Made by a program: the position numbers and the translations under genes
Assembly (NCBI GenBank): GCA_900770255.1
Contig: CAAGJN010000039.1
Location: 1-16,621 of the forward strand
Origin: Clostridia bacterium
Lineage (GTDB): Bacteria; Bacillota; Clostridia; Oscillospirales; Acutalibacteraceae
Direction: 5' to 3'
Length of the DNA stretch: 16,621 nucleotides
Notes under the pieces: model-generated
The model's input: the letters and a program-made list of their open reading frames with translations, nothing else
The model's database searches: none
Told to the model about the DNA's origin: nothing
Shown: positions 7,961 to 14,730 of the stretch, piece by piece
Position numbering within the stretch: the first letter of the stretch is position 1
Layout of the letters: every line of letters begins with the position of its first letter

Positions 7961-7989
7961 TTGACTTTGAGGCGCGGATAGTGTAAAAT
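7961..7989 (+). promoter_or_regulatory. Sigma-A promoter of the lipoprotein operon
   Basis: TTGACT (7961-7966) and TAAAAT (7984-7989) are separated by exactly 17 bases. A second TATAAT sits at 7990-7995. Transcription would start near 7997-8002, giving a leader of nearly 190 bases before the first lipoprotein gene. Confidence 0.7.
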
Positions 7990-8038
7990 TATAATATCGA
8001 TTAAAGTAACTTTTGTTCAGTTCGGAAGGATTTCCCTG

Positions 8039-8071
8039 CAGGGCGGACTTCTGCGTCCGGCTGATTTTTTT
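8039..8071 (+). terminator. Possible leader terminator upstream of the lipoprotein genes
   Basis: CAG-GG-CGGAC (8039-8048) pairs with GTCCG-G-CTG (8055-8063) around a TTCTGC loop, and a seven-T run follows (8065-8071). It lies between the promoter and the first gene. It could act as an attenuator or riboswitch expression platform, though the stem is interrupted and I recognise no known aptamer in the leader. Confidence 0.4.
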
Positions 8072-8186
8072 GGCGCTGCCGGCGGTTAAGGCCCGCGCAG
8101 TCCGATGAAAAAGCTTCCTTCAGCTTAACAGAGGTTGCAAAAAGGGCGCAGCCCCGAATTTAATATCAAGAAAGGGTTATAGAACA

Positions 8187-9146
8187 ATGAAAAAGAATCT
8201 GACAAAGATTGCAGCGCTGCTCCTTGTGCTTTCAATGATCTTTGCTTTCGCAGCCTGCAAGGGCAAGGATGACGGCAAGGACTCGACAGCTCCCTCGGAG
8301 AGCGTCGCGGACGTTGACAACACCGCCGCATCGAATGACGAGAGTGCTCCCTCAGAGGCTTCGAGCGAGGACGTTTCGGCAGCCGACGGCACCGAGGCCG
8401 AGTCTGCCACAGACGCTTCGGGCAAGGTCGTCACAGAAAAGCCGGCAGACAGCGGCAAGGCTCCCATAGTCACCGCAGCGGGCAACCAGGCTCCCTCGAG
8501 CACCGCAGACATTCTCAAGTATTACAACGCGGCTACAAAGGCGGCCGTCACAGGCAAGGTCGGCTTTACCAAGCACAGAGAGACAAACAATGAGAAGATC
8601 GACGCCAACGCCGTCGTCAAACAGTTCAAGACCCTGATCTATAAATTCATGGGCATCGGCTCAGAGAACGCATATAACGAGACGGTCACCAAGGGTCAGT
8701 GGGACAGCGACGCCAGAAAGCAGTATCTCAGGACCAGCACTCTCAGCACGAGCGACGTCACCGCTGCGACCTGCAAGGAAAGCGGCTCGAACTACATAAT
8801 CACAATCAATATCAAGAACGGCAACTCCTATGCCACGAAGGGCACCGCGACCTGCAACGCTCCTCTTGATAAGTGCGGCATCTGCGTGGGCGACGAGGAT
8901 AAGGGCTACTATGATCACAAGAGAGCAAGCTGCATCTATGACGCCATTGAGGATGTCTACGGCAACGCAAAGGTCACCGAGAGCTACTCGGGCGCAGTCG
9001 TCACAGCTACCGTTGACGCGGCTACCGGCCACTTTATAAAGCTTGATGTCAAGTTCAATCTCTCCGTCACCATAGCTCTCGGCGTCGCCGGGACTCCCAC
9101 CGCCACCGGCACCACCTATGTCAGCTATTCGAATTTCAAATATTAA
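8187..9146 (+). CDS. Lipoprotein of unknown function, paralog 1
   Basis: A 319-residue exported lipoprotein. The N-terminus has basic residues, a hydrophobic core and the lipobox FAAC, with C24 as the predicted lipidated residue. Residues about 25-110 are a low-complexity linker rich in Ser, Ala, Asp, Glu and Thr, likely to lift the folded part through the cell wall. The C-terminal domain (about 110-319) starts TADILKYYNAATKAAV, contains a CGICVGD segment and several Cys residues, and ends YVSYSNFKY. I do not recognise the domain. AAGAAAGGG at 8169-8177 supports the ATG. The next gene, 24 bases on, is a paralog with the same plan, so they form an operon. Expression may be controlled through the long leader upstream. 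Confidence 0.9.
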   Translation: MKKNLTKIAALLLVLSMIFAFAACKGKDDGKDSTAPSESVADVDNTAASNDESAPSEASSEDVSAADGTEAESATDASGKVVTEKPADSGKAPIVTAAGNQAPSSTADILKYYNAATKAAVTGKVGFTKHRETNNEKIDANAVVKQFKTLIYKFMGIGSENAYNETVTKGQWDSDARKQYLRTSTLSTSDVTAATCKESGSNYIITINIKNGNSYATKGTATCNAPLDKCGICVGDEDKGYYDHKRASCIYDAIEDVYGNAKVTESYSGAVVTATVDAATGHFIKLDVKFNLSVTIALGVAGTPTATGTTYVSYSNFKY

Positions 9147-9170
9147 CAAATTTTAAAAGGGGTAAAAAAG

Positions 9171-10148
9171 ATGAACTCAAAGGTAAAGAAGATTGCGGCA
9201 CTGCTTCTTGTTTTTGCAATGCTGTTCAGCTTTGCGGCGTGCGGCGGCAAGAATAAAGACACCGGAGAGGAGTCCAGCAGCGAGAGCGCTGTTGACGCCA
9301 TGGCGACCAACGAGGGAACGGAGGCTTCCTCAGAGGCTTCTTCGGACGAGACCGCCACAGGCGAAGTCGAAACAGAAATCGTGACCGACAAAGAGGGTCA
9401 CACCGTTATCGAGACTAAGGCTCCTGCAGGAAACGATAAGGTTACAGAGAGCAAAAAGGGCAAGCCCGAGACAACGGCTGAGATCCTCGCAGCGTACAGA
9501 GACGTTCTGAACCTTGCAAAGAGCACCAAGGTCGGCTATGAGAAGTCCGAGTGGCAGACTCTGCCCAAGGAGAAGAGAAACTTCGAGGGCTGGGTCATCA
9601 ATGCCGCACTTCCCATTGCGGAGCTGTTCATGACCAGCGAGAAGGACGCAAAGGGCAAGAAGCATGGGAACAACCCGAAGGGCACCGACATGAAGTGGTT
9701 CCCGATTTATAATCATCCTTCAAAGGGCTGCCTTCTCACCGACGTGAGCAAGATCAAGAGCGCAAAATGCGAAGTTCTTTCAAACGGCAACTACAAGATT
9801 ACGATCGTCCTCAAGGAGGATATCAACCCCGAGCCTTATAATCCCGAGACCGGAGTTATCCCGAAGGGCTTCGTCGGCACAATGTTCAGCCCGCTCGCAA
9901 AGTCTGATATCGACAACACCCTTCAGAACGACTCAAGAGTCACGAAGGTCGTCAAGGACGTCACCTATTCGCTCAAATACTATGACTGCACCGCAGTTCT
10001 TACTTATAACCCGCAGAACAATCACATGATCGCTCTCAACCAGTACATGCACGTTCTGATCACGGGTTCGGGCAAGGTTCTCGGCAGTGCTTTCAGCGGC
10101 GACGCAGTTCTCGACAACTATCTCGAGATCAGCAACGTCAAATATTGA
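9171..10148 (+). CDS. Lipoprotein of unknown function, paralog 2
   Basis: A 325-residue exported lipoprotein with the same plan as its upstream neighbour: signal peptide with FAAC lipobox (C24), acidic Ser/Glu/Ala-rich linker to about residue 100, then a folded domain. Matched landmarks with paralog 1 include TAEILAAYRDVLNLAKSTKVGYEK against TADILKYYNAATKAAVTGKVGFTK, an aligned Cys before GNYKITI/SNYIITI, and the C-terminal ending SNVKY/SNFKY. Overall identity outside these points looks low, so the duplication is old. AAGGGG just before the ATG gives a good ribosome binding site. A strong terminator follows, closing the operon. The function is unknown; a surface substrate-binding or cell-wall role is possible but not shown. 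Confidence 0.9.
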   Translation: MNSKVKKIAALLLVFAMLFSFAACGGKNKDTGEESSSESAVDAMATNEGTEASSEASSDETATGEVETEIVTDKEGHTVIETKAPAGNDKVTESKKGKPETTAEILAAYRDVLNLAKSTKVGYEKSEWQTLPKEKRNFEGWVINAALPIAELFMTSEKDAKGKKHGNNPKGTDMKWFPIYNHPSKGCLLTDVSKIKSAKCEVLSNGNYKITIVLKEDINPEPYNPETGVIPKGFVGTMFSPLAKSDIDNTLQNDSRVTKVVKDVTYSLKYYDCTAVLTYNPQNNHMIALNQYMHVLITGSGKVLGSAFSGDAVLDNYLEISNVKY

Positions 10149-10164
10149 TAGGATAAAAAGCAGG

Positions 10165-10199
10165 ATACTGCCCGCCGAAACCGGCGGGCGGTATTTTTT
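10165..10199 (+). terminator. Intrinsic terminator of the lipoprotein operon
   Basis: A 13-pair stem (10165-10177 with 10182-10194, one wobble) has an AAAC loop and is followed by six T (10194-10199). It lies 16 bases after the stop of the second lipoprotein gene. Confidence 0.92.
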
Positions 10200-10244
10200 A
10201 TGCCGAAAAACAGTTAAGGAGCTTTCGGTATTTTTTCAAAAGCC

Positions 10245-10272
10245 TTGCTTTTCGACGCTCATATGATAAAAT
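10245..10272 (+). promoter_or_regulatory. Promoter of the TetR-type regulator
   Basis: TTGCTT (10245-10250) and TAAAAT (10267-10272) are 16 bases apart, with TGA before the -10 box. Transcription would start near 10279, inside the inverted-repeat sequence proposed as an operator. Confidence 0.5.
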
Positions 10273-10274
10273 TG

Positions 10275-10293
10275 GGTTACAACCTAGTAAAAC
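10275..10293. promoter_or_regulatory. Possible TetR-type operator
   Basis: Overlapping inverted repeats sit just after the -10 box: GGTT-AC-AACC (10275-10284) and TTAC-AACCTA-GTAA (10277-10290). The position fits autorepression by the regulator encoded next. The half-sites are short, so this is only suggestive. Confidence 0.3.
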
Positions 10294-10308
10294 AAGGAAA
10301 GAGAGCGT

Positions 10309-11019
10309 GTGCACGTGTCCCCGAGAAACAGTACAGTGGAGGCCAAAAACAGGATACTTTCTGCGAGCGTGCGCATGTTCATCGAGCGTGGATATAAAGA
10401 GACGACCATGCTCGACATCATTAAGACCGCAGGCGTCTCCGCCGGTACCTTTCAGAATATTTTCCACACCAAGGACGGCGTGCTCATGGAGCTTGTCGAG
10501 GTAATGTTTGTCAACCAGTTCGGCATCGCCGATCAGATCGTCGGCGAGGGCGCCGATCCCGTGCTTCGCTACGCGATGGAGACGTCGGTCCAGCTGACGC
10601 TTGCGGAGCTCAACGAGAATCTGCGTCAGATATATGTCGAGGCCTACACTCAGCCGAAGGTGGCGGAGCTTGTCAGCGAAAAAATGGCCGGCGAGCTCTG
10701 CGGGATATTCGACACCTATCTGCCGGGCTATTCCCAGAGCGACTTTTACGAGATGGATATCGGCACGGCCGGAATTATGCGGTCGTATATGGCCCGACGC
10801 TGCGACAAATATTTTACGCTCCAGAAAAAGCTTGAGAGGTTTCTTGCAATTTGTCTGCGCGCATACAAGGTTCCTGAGGACAAGGTTGAGCAGACGATAA
10901 AATATGTGCTGGGGCTCGACATATGCAACATTGCCGACAGGTTGATGCAGACTCTGTTTTCGGCGCTCGCCATGAAATTCGAGTTCAGCTTCTCAACTGA
11001 AGGCGAGAGCCGGATATAA
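10309..11019 (+). CDS. TetR/AcrR-family transcriptional regulator
   Basis: A 236-residue DNA-binding regulator. Residues about 13-60 form the TetR N-terminal three-helix domain: RILSASVRMFIERGYKETT, then the helix-turn-helix MLDIIKTAGVSAGTFQNIF, then HTKDGVLMELV. The C-terminal ligand-binding and dimer domain (about 65-236) is all-helical and divergent, so the ligand cannot be guessed. The start is ambiguous: the GTG at 10309 has AAGGA at 10294-10298, and the GTG at 10315 has AGAGAG 9 bases upstream; no ATG is available nearby. Neighbours are the lipoprotein operon upstream (terminated) and an EamA transporter downstream with its own promoter. The transporter is a plausible but unproven target. 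Confidence 0.88.
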   Translation: MHVSPRNSTVEAKNRILSASVRMFIERGYKETTMLDIIKTAGVSAGTFQNIFHTKDGVLMELVEVMFVNQFGIADQIVGEGADPVLRYAMETSVQLTLAELNENLRQIYVEAYTQPKVAELVSEKMAGELCGIFDTYLPGYSQSDFYEMDIGTAGIMRSYMARRCDKYFTLQKKLERFLAICLRAYKVPEDKVEQTIKYVLGLDICNIADRLMQTLFSALAMKFEFSFSTEGESRI

Positions 11020-11050
11020 AAGAATCTTCCTATCTCATAATCTCCATATT

Positions 11051-11085
11051 GAAACTGCCGCCCGAGCGCAACGGGCGGCGGTTTC
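11051..11085 (+). terminator. Hairpin after the TetR-type gene
   Basis: A 14-pair stem (11051-11064 with 11072-11085, one wobble) has a seven-base loop. The following sequence (ATTTGCTTTT) is only partly T-rich, so termination may be incomplete. Confidence 0.65.
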
Positions 11086-11203
11086 ATTTGCTTTTGCCGG
11101 ATTGACGTGATAAGCTTCGGGGCAGGCCGCAGCCGCGCGGACAAAAGAGATGTCCTGTGCTTTAAAGAGCGGGACGGGAAAAATATTTTCGGTGGGGCGG
11201 CGG

Positions 11204-11232
11204 TTGACAAAAGGAGGGATAAGGTATAATAT
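11204..11232 (+). promoter_or_regulatory. Sigma-A promoter of the EamA transporter
   Basis: A perfect TTGACA (11204-11209) is followed by TATAAT (11225-11230, 15-base spacer) overlapping TAATAT (11227-11232, 17-base spacer). It lies about 50 bases before the transporter start. Confidence 0.65.
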
Positions 11233-11278
11233 AAACGGCTGATATGCGGCCTCAGAACGGCGGAAAAGAGACGTGAAG

Positions 11279-12145
11279 ATGACAAAGATAAATTCAAAGA
11301 CGAAGGGAATAATTTACATTCTGCTTGCCGCGTTCGGCTTTTCGCTGATGTCGGCCTTTGTAAAGCTCGCGGGAGAGCTTCCGGCGTTTCAGAAGGCCTT
11401 TTTCAGAAATTTTATTGCGCTGATATTCATAACCGTCATGATGCTCAAGGACAAGACGGGCTTTGTGCCGAAAAAAGAGAGCGTCCCCGATCTGTTCTGG
11501 CGCTGTTTCTGCGGCACGCTCGGGCTGCTGTGCAACTTCTATGCGATCGGGCATCTGAACCTGTCGGATGCGAACATGCTCAACAAGCTCTCACCTTTCT
11601 TTGCAATTCTGTTCTCGGTGTTCTTGCTCAGGGAGAAGCCGAGTCTTGTGCAGGTGATAGGCGTGTGTGTGGCGTTTGCGGGGAGTCTGTGCATCATAAA
11701 GCCGGGGTTTAACAATCCCGAGGCGCCCGCGGCCATAGCCGGACTGCTCGGAGGGATTGGGGCGGGCGCGGCCTATACGTTCGTCCGCAGGCTCGGGCAG
11801 AAAAAAGAGGACAGCAAGCGCATCATCTTCTATTTTTCTGCGTTCTCGAGTCTGCTGTGCCTGCCGTTTCTGATCTTTTCCTACGAGCCCATGAGCGCGC
11901 GGCAGCTAATATGTCTTGTCCTCGCGGGCGTGTTTGCCTGCATCGGTCAGCTCGGCATAACGAAGGCTTATCTCTGCGCCCCGGCAAGGGAGATCTCGGT
12001 CTATGACTACACTCAGGTGATTTTTGCCGCCGTGCTCGGTTATTTTATTTTCGGCGATGTGCCGGATCTGCTGAGCGTCCTCGGCTATTTCCTCATCTGC
12101 GGAGCGGGCGTAGCTATGTTTTTTTACAATAAGCGCAGGGCATAA
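11279..12145 (+). CDS. EamA/DMT-family membrane transporter
   Basis: A 288-residue integral membrane protein of the drug/metabolite transporter superfamily. The hydrophobic pattern fits ten transmembrane helices in two EamA repeats. The first repeat opens with GIIYILLAAFGFSLMSAFVK and AFFRNFIALIF, followed by the LNLSDANMLNKLSPFFAILF segment typical of the family. The second half contains AGVFACIGQLGITKAYLCAP, DYTQVIFAAVLGYFIFGD and a final helix with a short basic tail. The substrate is unknown; relatives export metabolites or amino acids. The ATG at 11279 is chosen over the in-frame GTG at 11273 because AAGAG at 11266-11270 is then 8 bases away. It may be controlled by the upstream TetR-type regulator, but no operator is visible at its promoter. 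Confidence 0.92.
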   Translation: MTKINSKTKGIIYILLAAFGFSLMSAFVKLAGELPAFQKAFFRNFIALIFITVMMLKDKTGFVPKKESVPDLFWRCFCGTLGLLCNFYAIGHLNLSDANMLNKLSPFFAILFSVFLLREKPSLVQVIGVCVAFAGSLCIIKPGFNNPEAPAAIAGLLGGIGAGAAYTFVRRLGQKKEDSKRIIFYFSAFSSLLCLPFLIFSYEPMSARQLICLVLAGVFACIGQLGITKAYLCAPAREISVYDYTQVIFAAVLGYFIFGDVPDLLSVLGYFLICGAGVAMFFYNKRRA

Positions 12146-12176
12146 TCTCCGACACAGGGAGAGCAGAACCGTATCT

Positions 12177-12212
12177 AAAAAAACAGCGCCGCCGAAACAA
12201 TATCGGCGGCGC
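12177..12212 (-). terminator. Minus-strand intrinsic terminator
   Basis: A ten-pair stem (GCGCCGCCGA at 12186-12195 with TCGGCGGCGC at 12203-12212) is preceded on the plus strand by seven A, separated from the stem by two bases (CA), so on the minus strand it ends with a run of seven T. It would stop minus-strand transcripts coming from the HD-domain gene after about 250 bases of 3' untranslated repeat. Confidence 0.8.
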
Positions 12213-12221
12213 GGAAAACAT

Positions 12222-12385
12222 TCGAAAAACTCCCCGAAGCGGCAAGGCGCAAAAGCTTTGTCAACGGGGAACTTTGTTTTTTCCTGAGTTCCTTATTAAG
12301 TCATAGGTCAGGTGCGCGAAAGAACTGATTTCCCGCGCGAGGGACACCCTGACGTTCTCCTGCACGCCGACGGGCGCGCTCGCGG
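12222..12385. repeat. Dispersed intergenic repeat, copy B
   Basis: It shares with 3360-3450 a block beginning CGAAAAACTCCCCGAAG and ending GCTTTG, and a block with CCCTGACG, nine variable bases and ACGCCGACGGGCGC. Copy B holds about 100 extra bases between the blocks. Both copies lie in intergenic spacers rich in hairpins. Confidence 0.45.
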
Positions 12386-12413
12386 TGGCTTCGTGCTTTT
12401 TCGGCACGCCGAA

Positions 12414-12440
12414 GCCCCGCCGAAAGGACTTCGGCGAGGC
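12414..12440 (-). terminator. Hairpin just past the HD-domain gene
   Basis: GCCCCGCCGAA (12414-12424) pairs with TTCGGCGAGGC (12430-12440): eleven pairs with one wobble and a five-base loop. It begins about 26 bases beyond the minus-strand stop. No T-run follows, so it may protect the 3' end or be part of the repeat. Confidence 0.45.
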
Positions 12441-12466
12441 TGTGATTGTCTGCGGTGCTGAGGCTG

Positions 12467-13066
12467 TCAGCTGTTTGGCTCGTAGGTTTCCATAAATTCG
12501 TTTACCTGCTTTTCGCACGAGCGCATGGCGAGTATCGTCTGCTCAAAGAGCCTCTCAAGCTCCCAGCCGAGCCGCTCGGCGCCCGTTCTGATAATGTCGC
12601 GCGAGCAGCCGGCAGCGAACTTCTTGTCCTTAAACTTCTTTTTGAGGCTGGGGACCTCCATATCGGTTACGCTCTTTGACGGGCGCATGAGCGCGGCCGA
12701 CCAGATAAGACCGGTCAGCTCGTCTGCGGCGAAGAGCACCTTCTCCATCTCGTGCTTCGGTTCGATATCGACGCAGATGCCGTAGCCGTGCGAGCAGATC
12801 GAATAGATCATATCCTCGCCGACGCCGCCCGCTCTGAGCAGCTCGGGGGCTTTTTTGCAGTGTTCCTCGGGATAGAGCTCAAAATCGATGTCGTGCAGCA
12901 GACCGACTATGCCCCAGTAGTCCGCCTCGTCGGCGTAGCCGAGCTCATTTGCGTACCAGCGCATAACGCCCTCGACCGTCAGCGCGTGGCGGATGTGGAA
13001 CGGGTCGCTGTTGTATTTTCTGAGCAGGTCAAAGGCTTCTTCTCTTGAAATGCTGCTTGTCCTCAT
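12467..13066 (-). CDS. HD-domain metal-dependent hydrolase
   Basis: A 199-residue predicted phosphohydrolase of the HD superfamily. The first His of the signature is in FHIRHALTVEGVM (H24 or H27), the HD doublet is in GLLHDIDFE (H58, D59), and the distal Asp is in FAADELTGLI. The sequence between includes SHGYG and an acidic stretch. The substrate is unknown; relatives act on nucleotides or phosphoesters. AAGGAG lies about 9 bases before the ATG on the minus strand, which settles the start. A consensus promoter lies about 160 bases upstream, so the mRNA has a fairly long leader with a strong hairpin. It appears to be a single-gene unit. Confidence 0.9.
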   Translation of the reverse strand: MRTSSISREEAFDLLRKYNSDPFHIRHALTVEGVMRWYANELGYADEADYWGIVGLLHDIDFELYPEEHCKKAPELLRAGGVGEDMIYSICSHGYGICVDIEPKHEMEKVLFAADELTGLIWSAALMRPSKSVTDMEVPSLKKKFKDKKFAAGCSRDIIRTGAERLGWELERLFEQTILAMRSCEKQVNEFMETYEPNS

Positions 13067-13227
13067 TCTTTTTCTCTCCTTATGCGCTGCCCCTGAGGGG
13101 AAAAGCAGGCCGCGAGGGCTAAACGCTGCCGCATTTCTCTGTCGGGAAACAGCAAAGCTTTTATTTCGCCCGGGCTGCAGCGGAGAGCGGCAATGCGCCG
13201 CTTCTCTCCAGAGTCCGGTTTTTCTAT

Positions 13228-13256
13228 ATTATATCACCGGATGCAAGCCCTTTCAA
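13228..13256 (-). promoter_or_regulatory. Sigma-A promoter of the HD-domain gene
   Basis: On the minus strand TTGAAA (13251-13256) and TATAAT (13228-13233) are exactly 17 bases apart, with TGA before the -10 box. This is one of the best promoter matches in the window and gives a leader of about 155 bases. Confidence 0.75.
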
Positions 13257-13360
13257 CCGCCTTTGCTCTTGGACAGAGAAACAGGCGGCGCGGGCTTTAT
13301 TTTGATTTTTGTTTTTTATTTTTGCGCTTTGCGGAGCTCGGCCAGTTGACATAGCTATCC

Positions 13361-13459
13361 TTAAAAAACATGTGAACGACCTGCGGGCTGAAGCTTTTCG
13401 CTGCGCGCGATAGAATCAAACGCTTCGGCGGCAGCGCTTCCCTTATAAAATAATGACAT
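13361..13459 (-). CDS. Candidate small protein, 32 codons, possibly frameshifted
   Basis: A short minus-strand frame starts with ATG at 13459, preceded by GCAGGGAAAC (AGGG four bases before the ATG) and by a good promoter 30 bases upstream. The peptide begins MSLFYKGSAAAEAF and ends GRSHVF. It stops at a TAA that begins inside a run of six T. Dropping one T there would continue into a frame with KDSYVNWPSSAKRKNKKQ and a Lys-rich end, stopping at 13297; the product would then have about 53 residues and be strongly basic. I recognise no family. It could be a real small gene, a decayed one, or chance. Confidence 0.35.
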   Translation of the reverse strand: MSLFYKGSAAAEAFDSIARSEKLQPAGRSHVF

Positions 13460-13488
13460 GTTTCCCTGCGAGCGTTGAAAATACGGCT

Positions 13489-13516
13489 ATTATACAACAG
13501 GCGCGTATTTTTGCAA
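13489..13516 (-). promoter_or_regulatory. Sigma-A-type promoter of the small-gene candidate
   Basis: On the minus strand TTGCAA (13511-13516) and a perfect TATAAT (13489-13494) are 16 bases apart. Transcription would start near 13482, giving a 5' leader of only about 23 bases to the small frame. Confidence 0.6.
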
Positions 13517-13733
13517 CAAATGTGCTCAATTGGGAAAATCTCAAATATAAACAACGTCCGAACTTGAAGCCAAACTCGCAGAAAGGGACAGCAAGAGGCG
13601 GGAGGGCGAAGCGGCATCAAAACGAGCGAGCAAGACACGGTTTTTGCAAAAAATCGGAGCAAGCGATACAGAGCCTGCCCCGACGCGGCCAAAAATTTTT
13701 TAATGATAGCCCCCGGTTAGCTGTAAGGTCTCG

Positions 13734-14243
13734 TTATCGGGAGCAGGCTTTTATGATGCCGCAGAACATATAATCGGCCATTTTAAACGCTTCGTTTTCA
13801 ATATCGTCAAACACCTTTATATCCGCCGTGTAATCCCCCTGCAGACGCAGCGTCGCTTCTTTCTCTGTCATTTCCAGATGGCTGTACAGCATATCTTTCC
13901 ATTTTGCCTCGTCCCAGCAGCGGTTGACAGAAGCCAAAAAACAGGCGATTTCATCCGCGTTTTCATACCATTTTGTTCTCGCGGAAGCTGCCTTATCGGC
14001 GTCGCCGTTTTTCGCTGCGTTCACCAGATCGGCCGCAATCAGCAGGTGCTGGGTAAAAAGAGCTTCAAACCGGTCGGCCATTCTCTTGCCGCAAAGCGGA
14101 GCGAGCAGTTTTGCAAAATCCTTTGGATTTCGGAGCAGCCTTTTTGAGACCGCGTCTAAATCACCCAGATCAGACGCTGTGCTGATGATAAAGAAGCGAG
14201 TCCAATATACATGCTGTCCCCATAACTGCCGAACTCGGTTCAT
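13734..14243 (-). CDS. Conserved hypothetical protein (often labelled acetylglutamate kinase)
   Basis: A 169-residue, probably all-helical protein. It begins MNRVRQLWGQHVYWTRFFII and contains RLLRNPKDFAKLLAP, HLLIAADLVNAAKNGD, KWYENADEIACFLASVN and a closing MADYMFCGIIKACSR. This pattern matches a Firmicutes family that I recall being named acetylglutamate kinase in databases, although at this size and without amino-acid-kinase motifs that activity is not credible. The N-terminus looks complete. Unusually, no Shine-Dalgarno sequence precedes the ATG at 14243 (or the TTG at 14246); the bases upstream are AT-rich and abut a mobile-element-like remnant. The gene may have lost its native upstream region and may be poorly expressed. 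Confidence 0.75.
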   Translation of the reverse strand: MNRVRQLWGQHVYWTRFFIISTASDLGDLDAVSKRLLRNPKDFAKLLAPLCGKRMADRFEALFTQHLLIAADLVNAAKNGDADKAASARTKWYENADEIACFLASVNRCWDEAKWKDMLYSHLEMTEKEATLRLQGDYTADIKVFDDIENEAFKMADYMFCGIIKACSR

Positions 14244-14268
14244 CAAACAAATCTGTTGATGGGTATAA

Positions 14269-14730
14269 CTGTTACATATAATTTACCAACTCTCTTATCT
14301 CGATGGATTACTATTACCATATGACGAAACCGAAATAATGTTCATTACTTCTCCGCATAAAAAGCCGGTACGGGCAGTATGCTTCGCGGCAGGAGAGCTG
14401 CATATCGAGCGGCAGGCGGCGGTGTATATCGACAAAATCGGCGGCACATACGCCCGTATGCCGACGATAGCACGAGAGGAAAGGAAAGATACCGCCCCGG
14501 TCGAATTCACGCCGTACAAGCCCAAAATACGCAGGCCCGGGACGGGCTGTGTCACCATGATTAACGACCACCTGTATGAGGGAAGGTACACGCCGACCAA
14601 CGCCTACGGCAAGCGGGAAAGCCACAATATCTACGCGAAAACAAGAGAAGAATGTGAAGAAAAGCCCGCGGAAATGATTGCAGAGGTCAAGGCGCAAATC
14701 AAGGCGGAAAAAGAGAAAATGACAGGGTGA
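14269..14730 (+). pseudogene. 5'-truncated integrase/recombinase-like gene remnant
   Basis: The frame is open from 14269 to the TGA at 14728-14730, but no start with a ribosome binding site exists and upstream stops lie at 14257 and 14266. Coding character begins upstream of the first ATG (14338), with YLDGLLLPYDETE reading straight into that ATG, so the 5' part is missing. The C-terminal section (INDHLYEGRYTPTNAYGK, then RESHNIYAKTREECEEK) resembles the AP2/Arm-type DNA-binding motif of tyrosine integrases and related recombinase tails: a GRY strand, GKR, then YAKTREE and a helix. A Pro in EEKPAEMI sits where such helices usually have Leu. The exact parent family is uncertain. A hairpin overlaps its stop. 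Confidence 0.55.

Larger units (their letters stand above)
7695..8186. other. Structured gap between xth and the lipoprotein operon
   Basis: No gene is supported in this 492-base gap. It holds the xth promoter at 7726-7734, a plus-strand pair of competing hairpins at 7804-7862, a sigma-A promoter at 7961-7989 and a leader of nearly 190 bases with its own hairpin and T-run (8039-8071). A 66-codon minus-strand frame at 7760-7960 has no ribosome binding site and looks spurious. Confidence 0.6.
12146..12466. other. Gap between EamA and HD-domain genes, filled by a repeat element
   Basis: No gene is supported. The spacer holds a minus-strand terminator-like hairpin with a seven-T tail (12177-12212), the dispersed repeat copy B, and a strong hairpin at 12414-12440 just past the HD gene stop. 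An 85-codon minus-strand frame (12261-12518) overlaps the HD gene and is best read as translated repeat. Confidence 0.55.
13067..13733. other. Long gap with a small-gene candidate and two minus-strand promoters
   Basis: This 667-base stretch has no conventional gene. From right to left on the minus strand it holds an unremarkable AT-rich part (13517-13733), a promoter (13489-13516), a 32-codon open frame with a possible continuation in another frame to 13297, and the HD gene promoter (13228-13256) with its leader. In the leader, GGAGAG-AA-GCGGC and GCCGC-T-CTCC (about 13180-13208) can form a hairpin. Confidence 0.5.

Noticed and set aside
12261..12518. An 85-codon minus-strand frame overlapping the HD-domain gene 3' end
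   Set aside because: It lacks a ribosome binding site, overlaps a real gene and translates the dispersed repeat.
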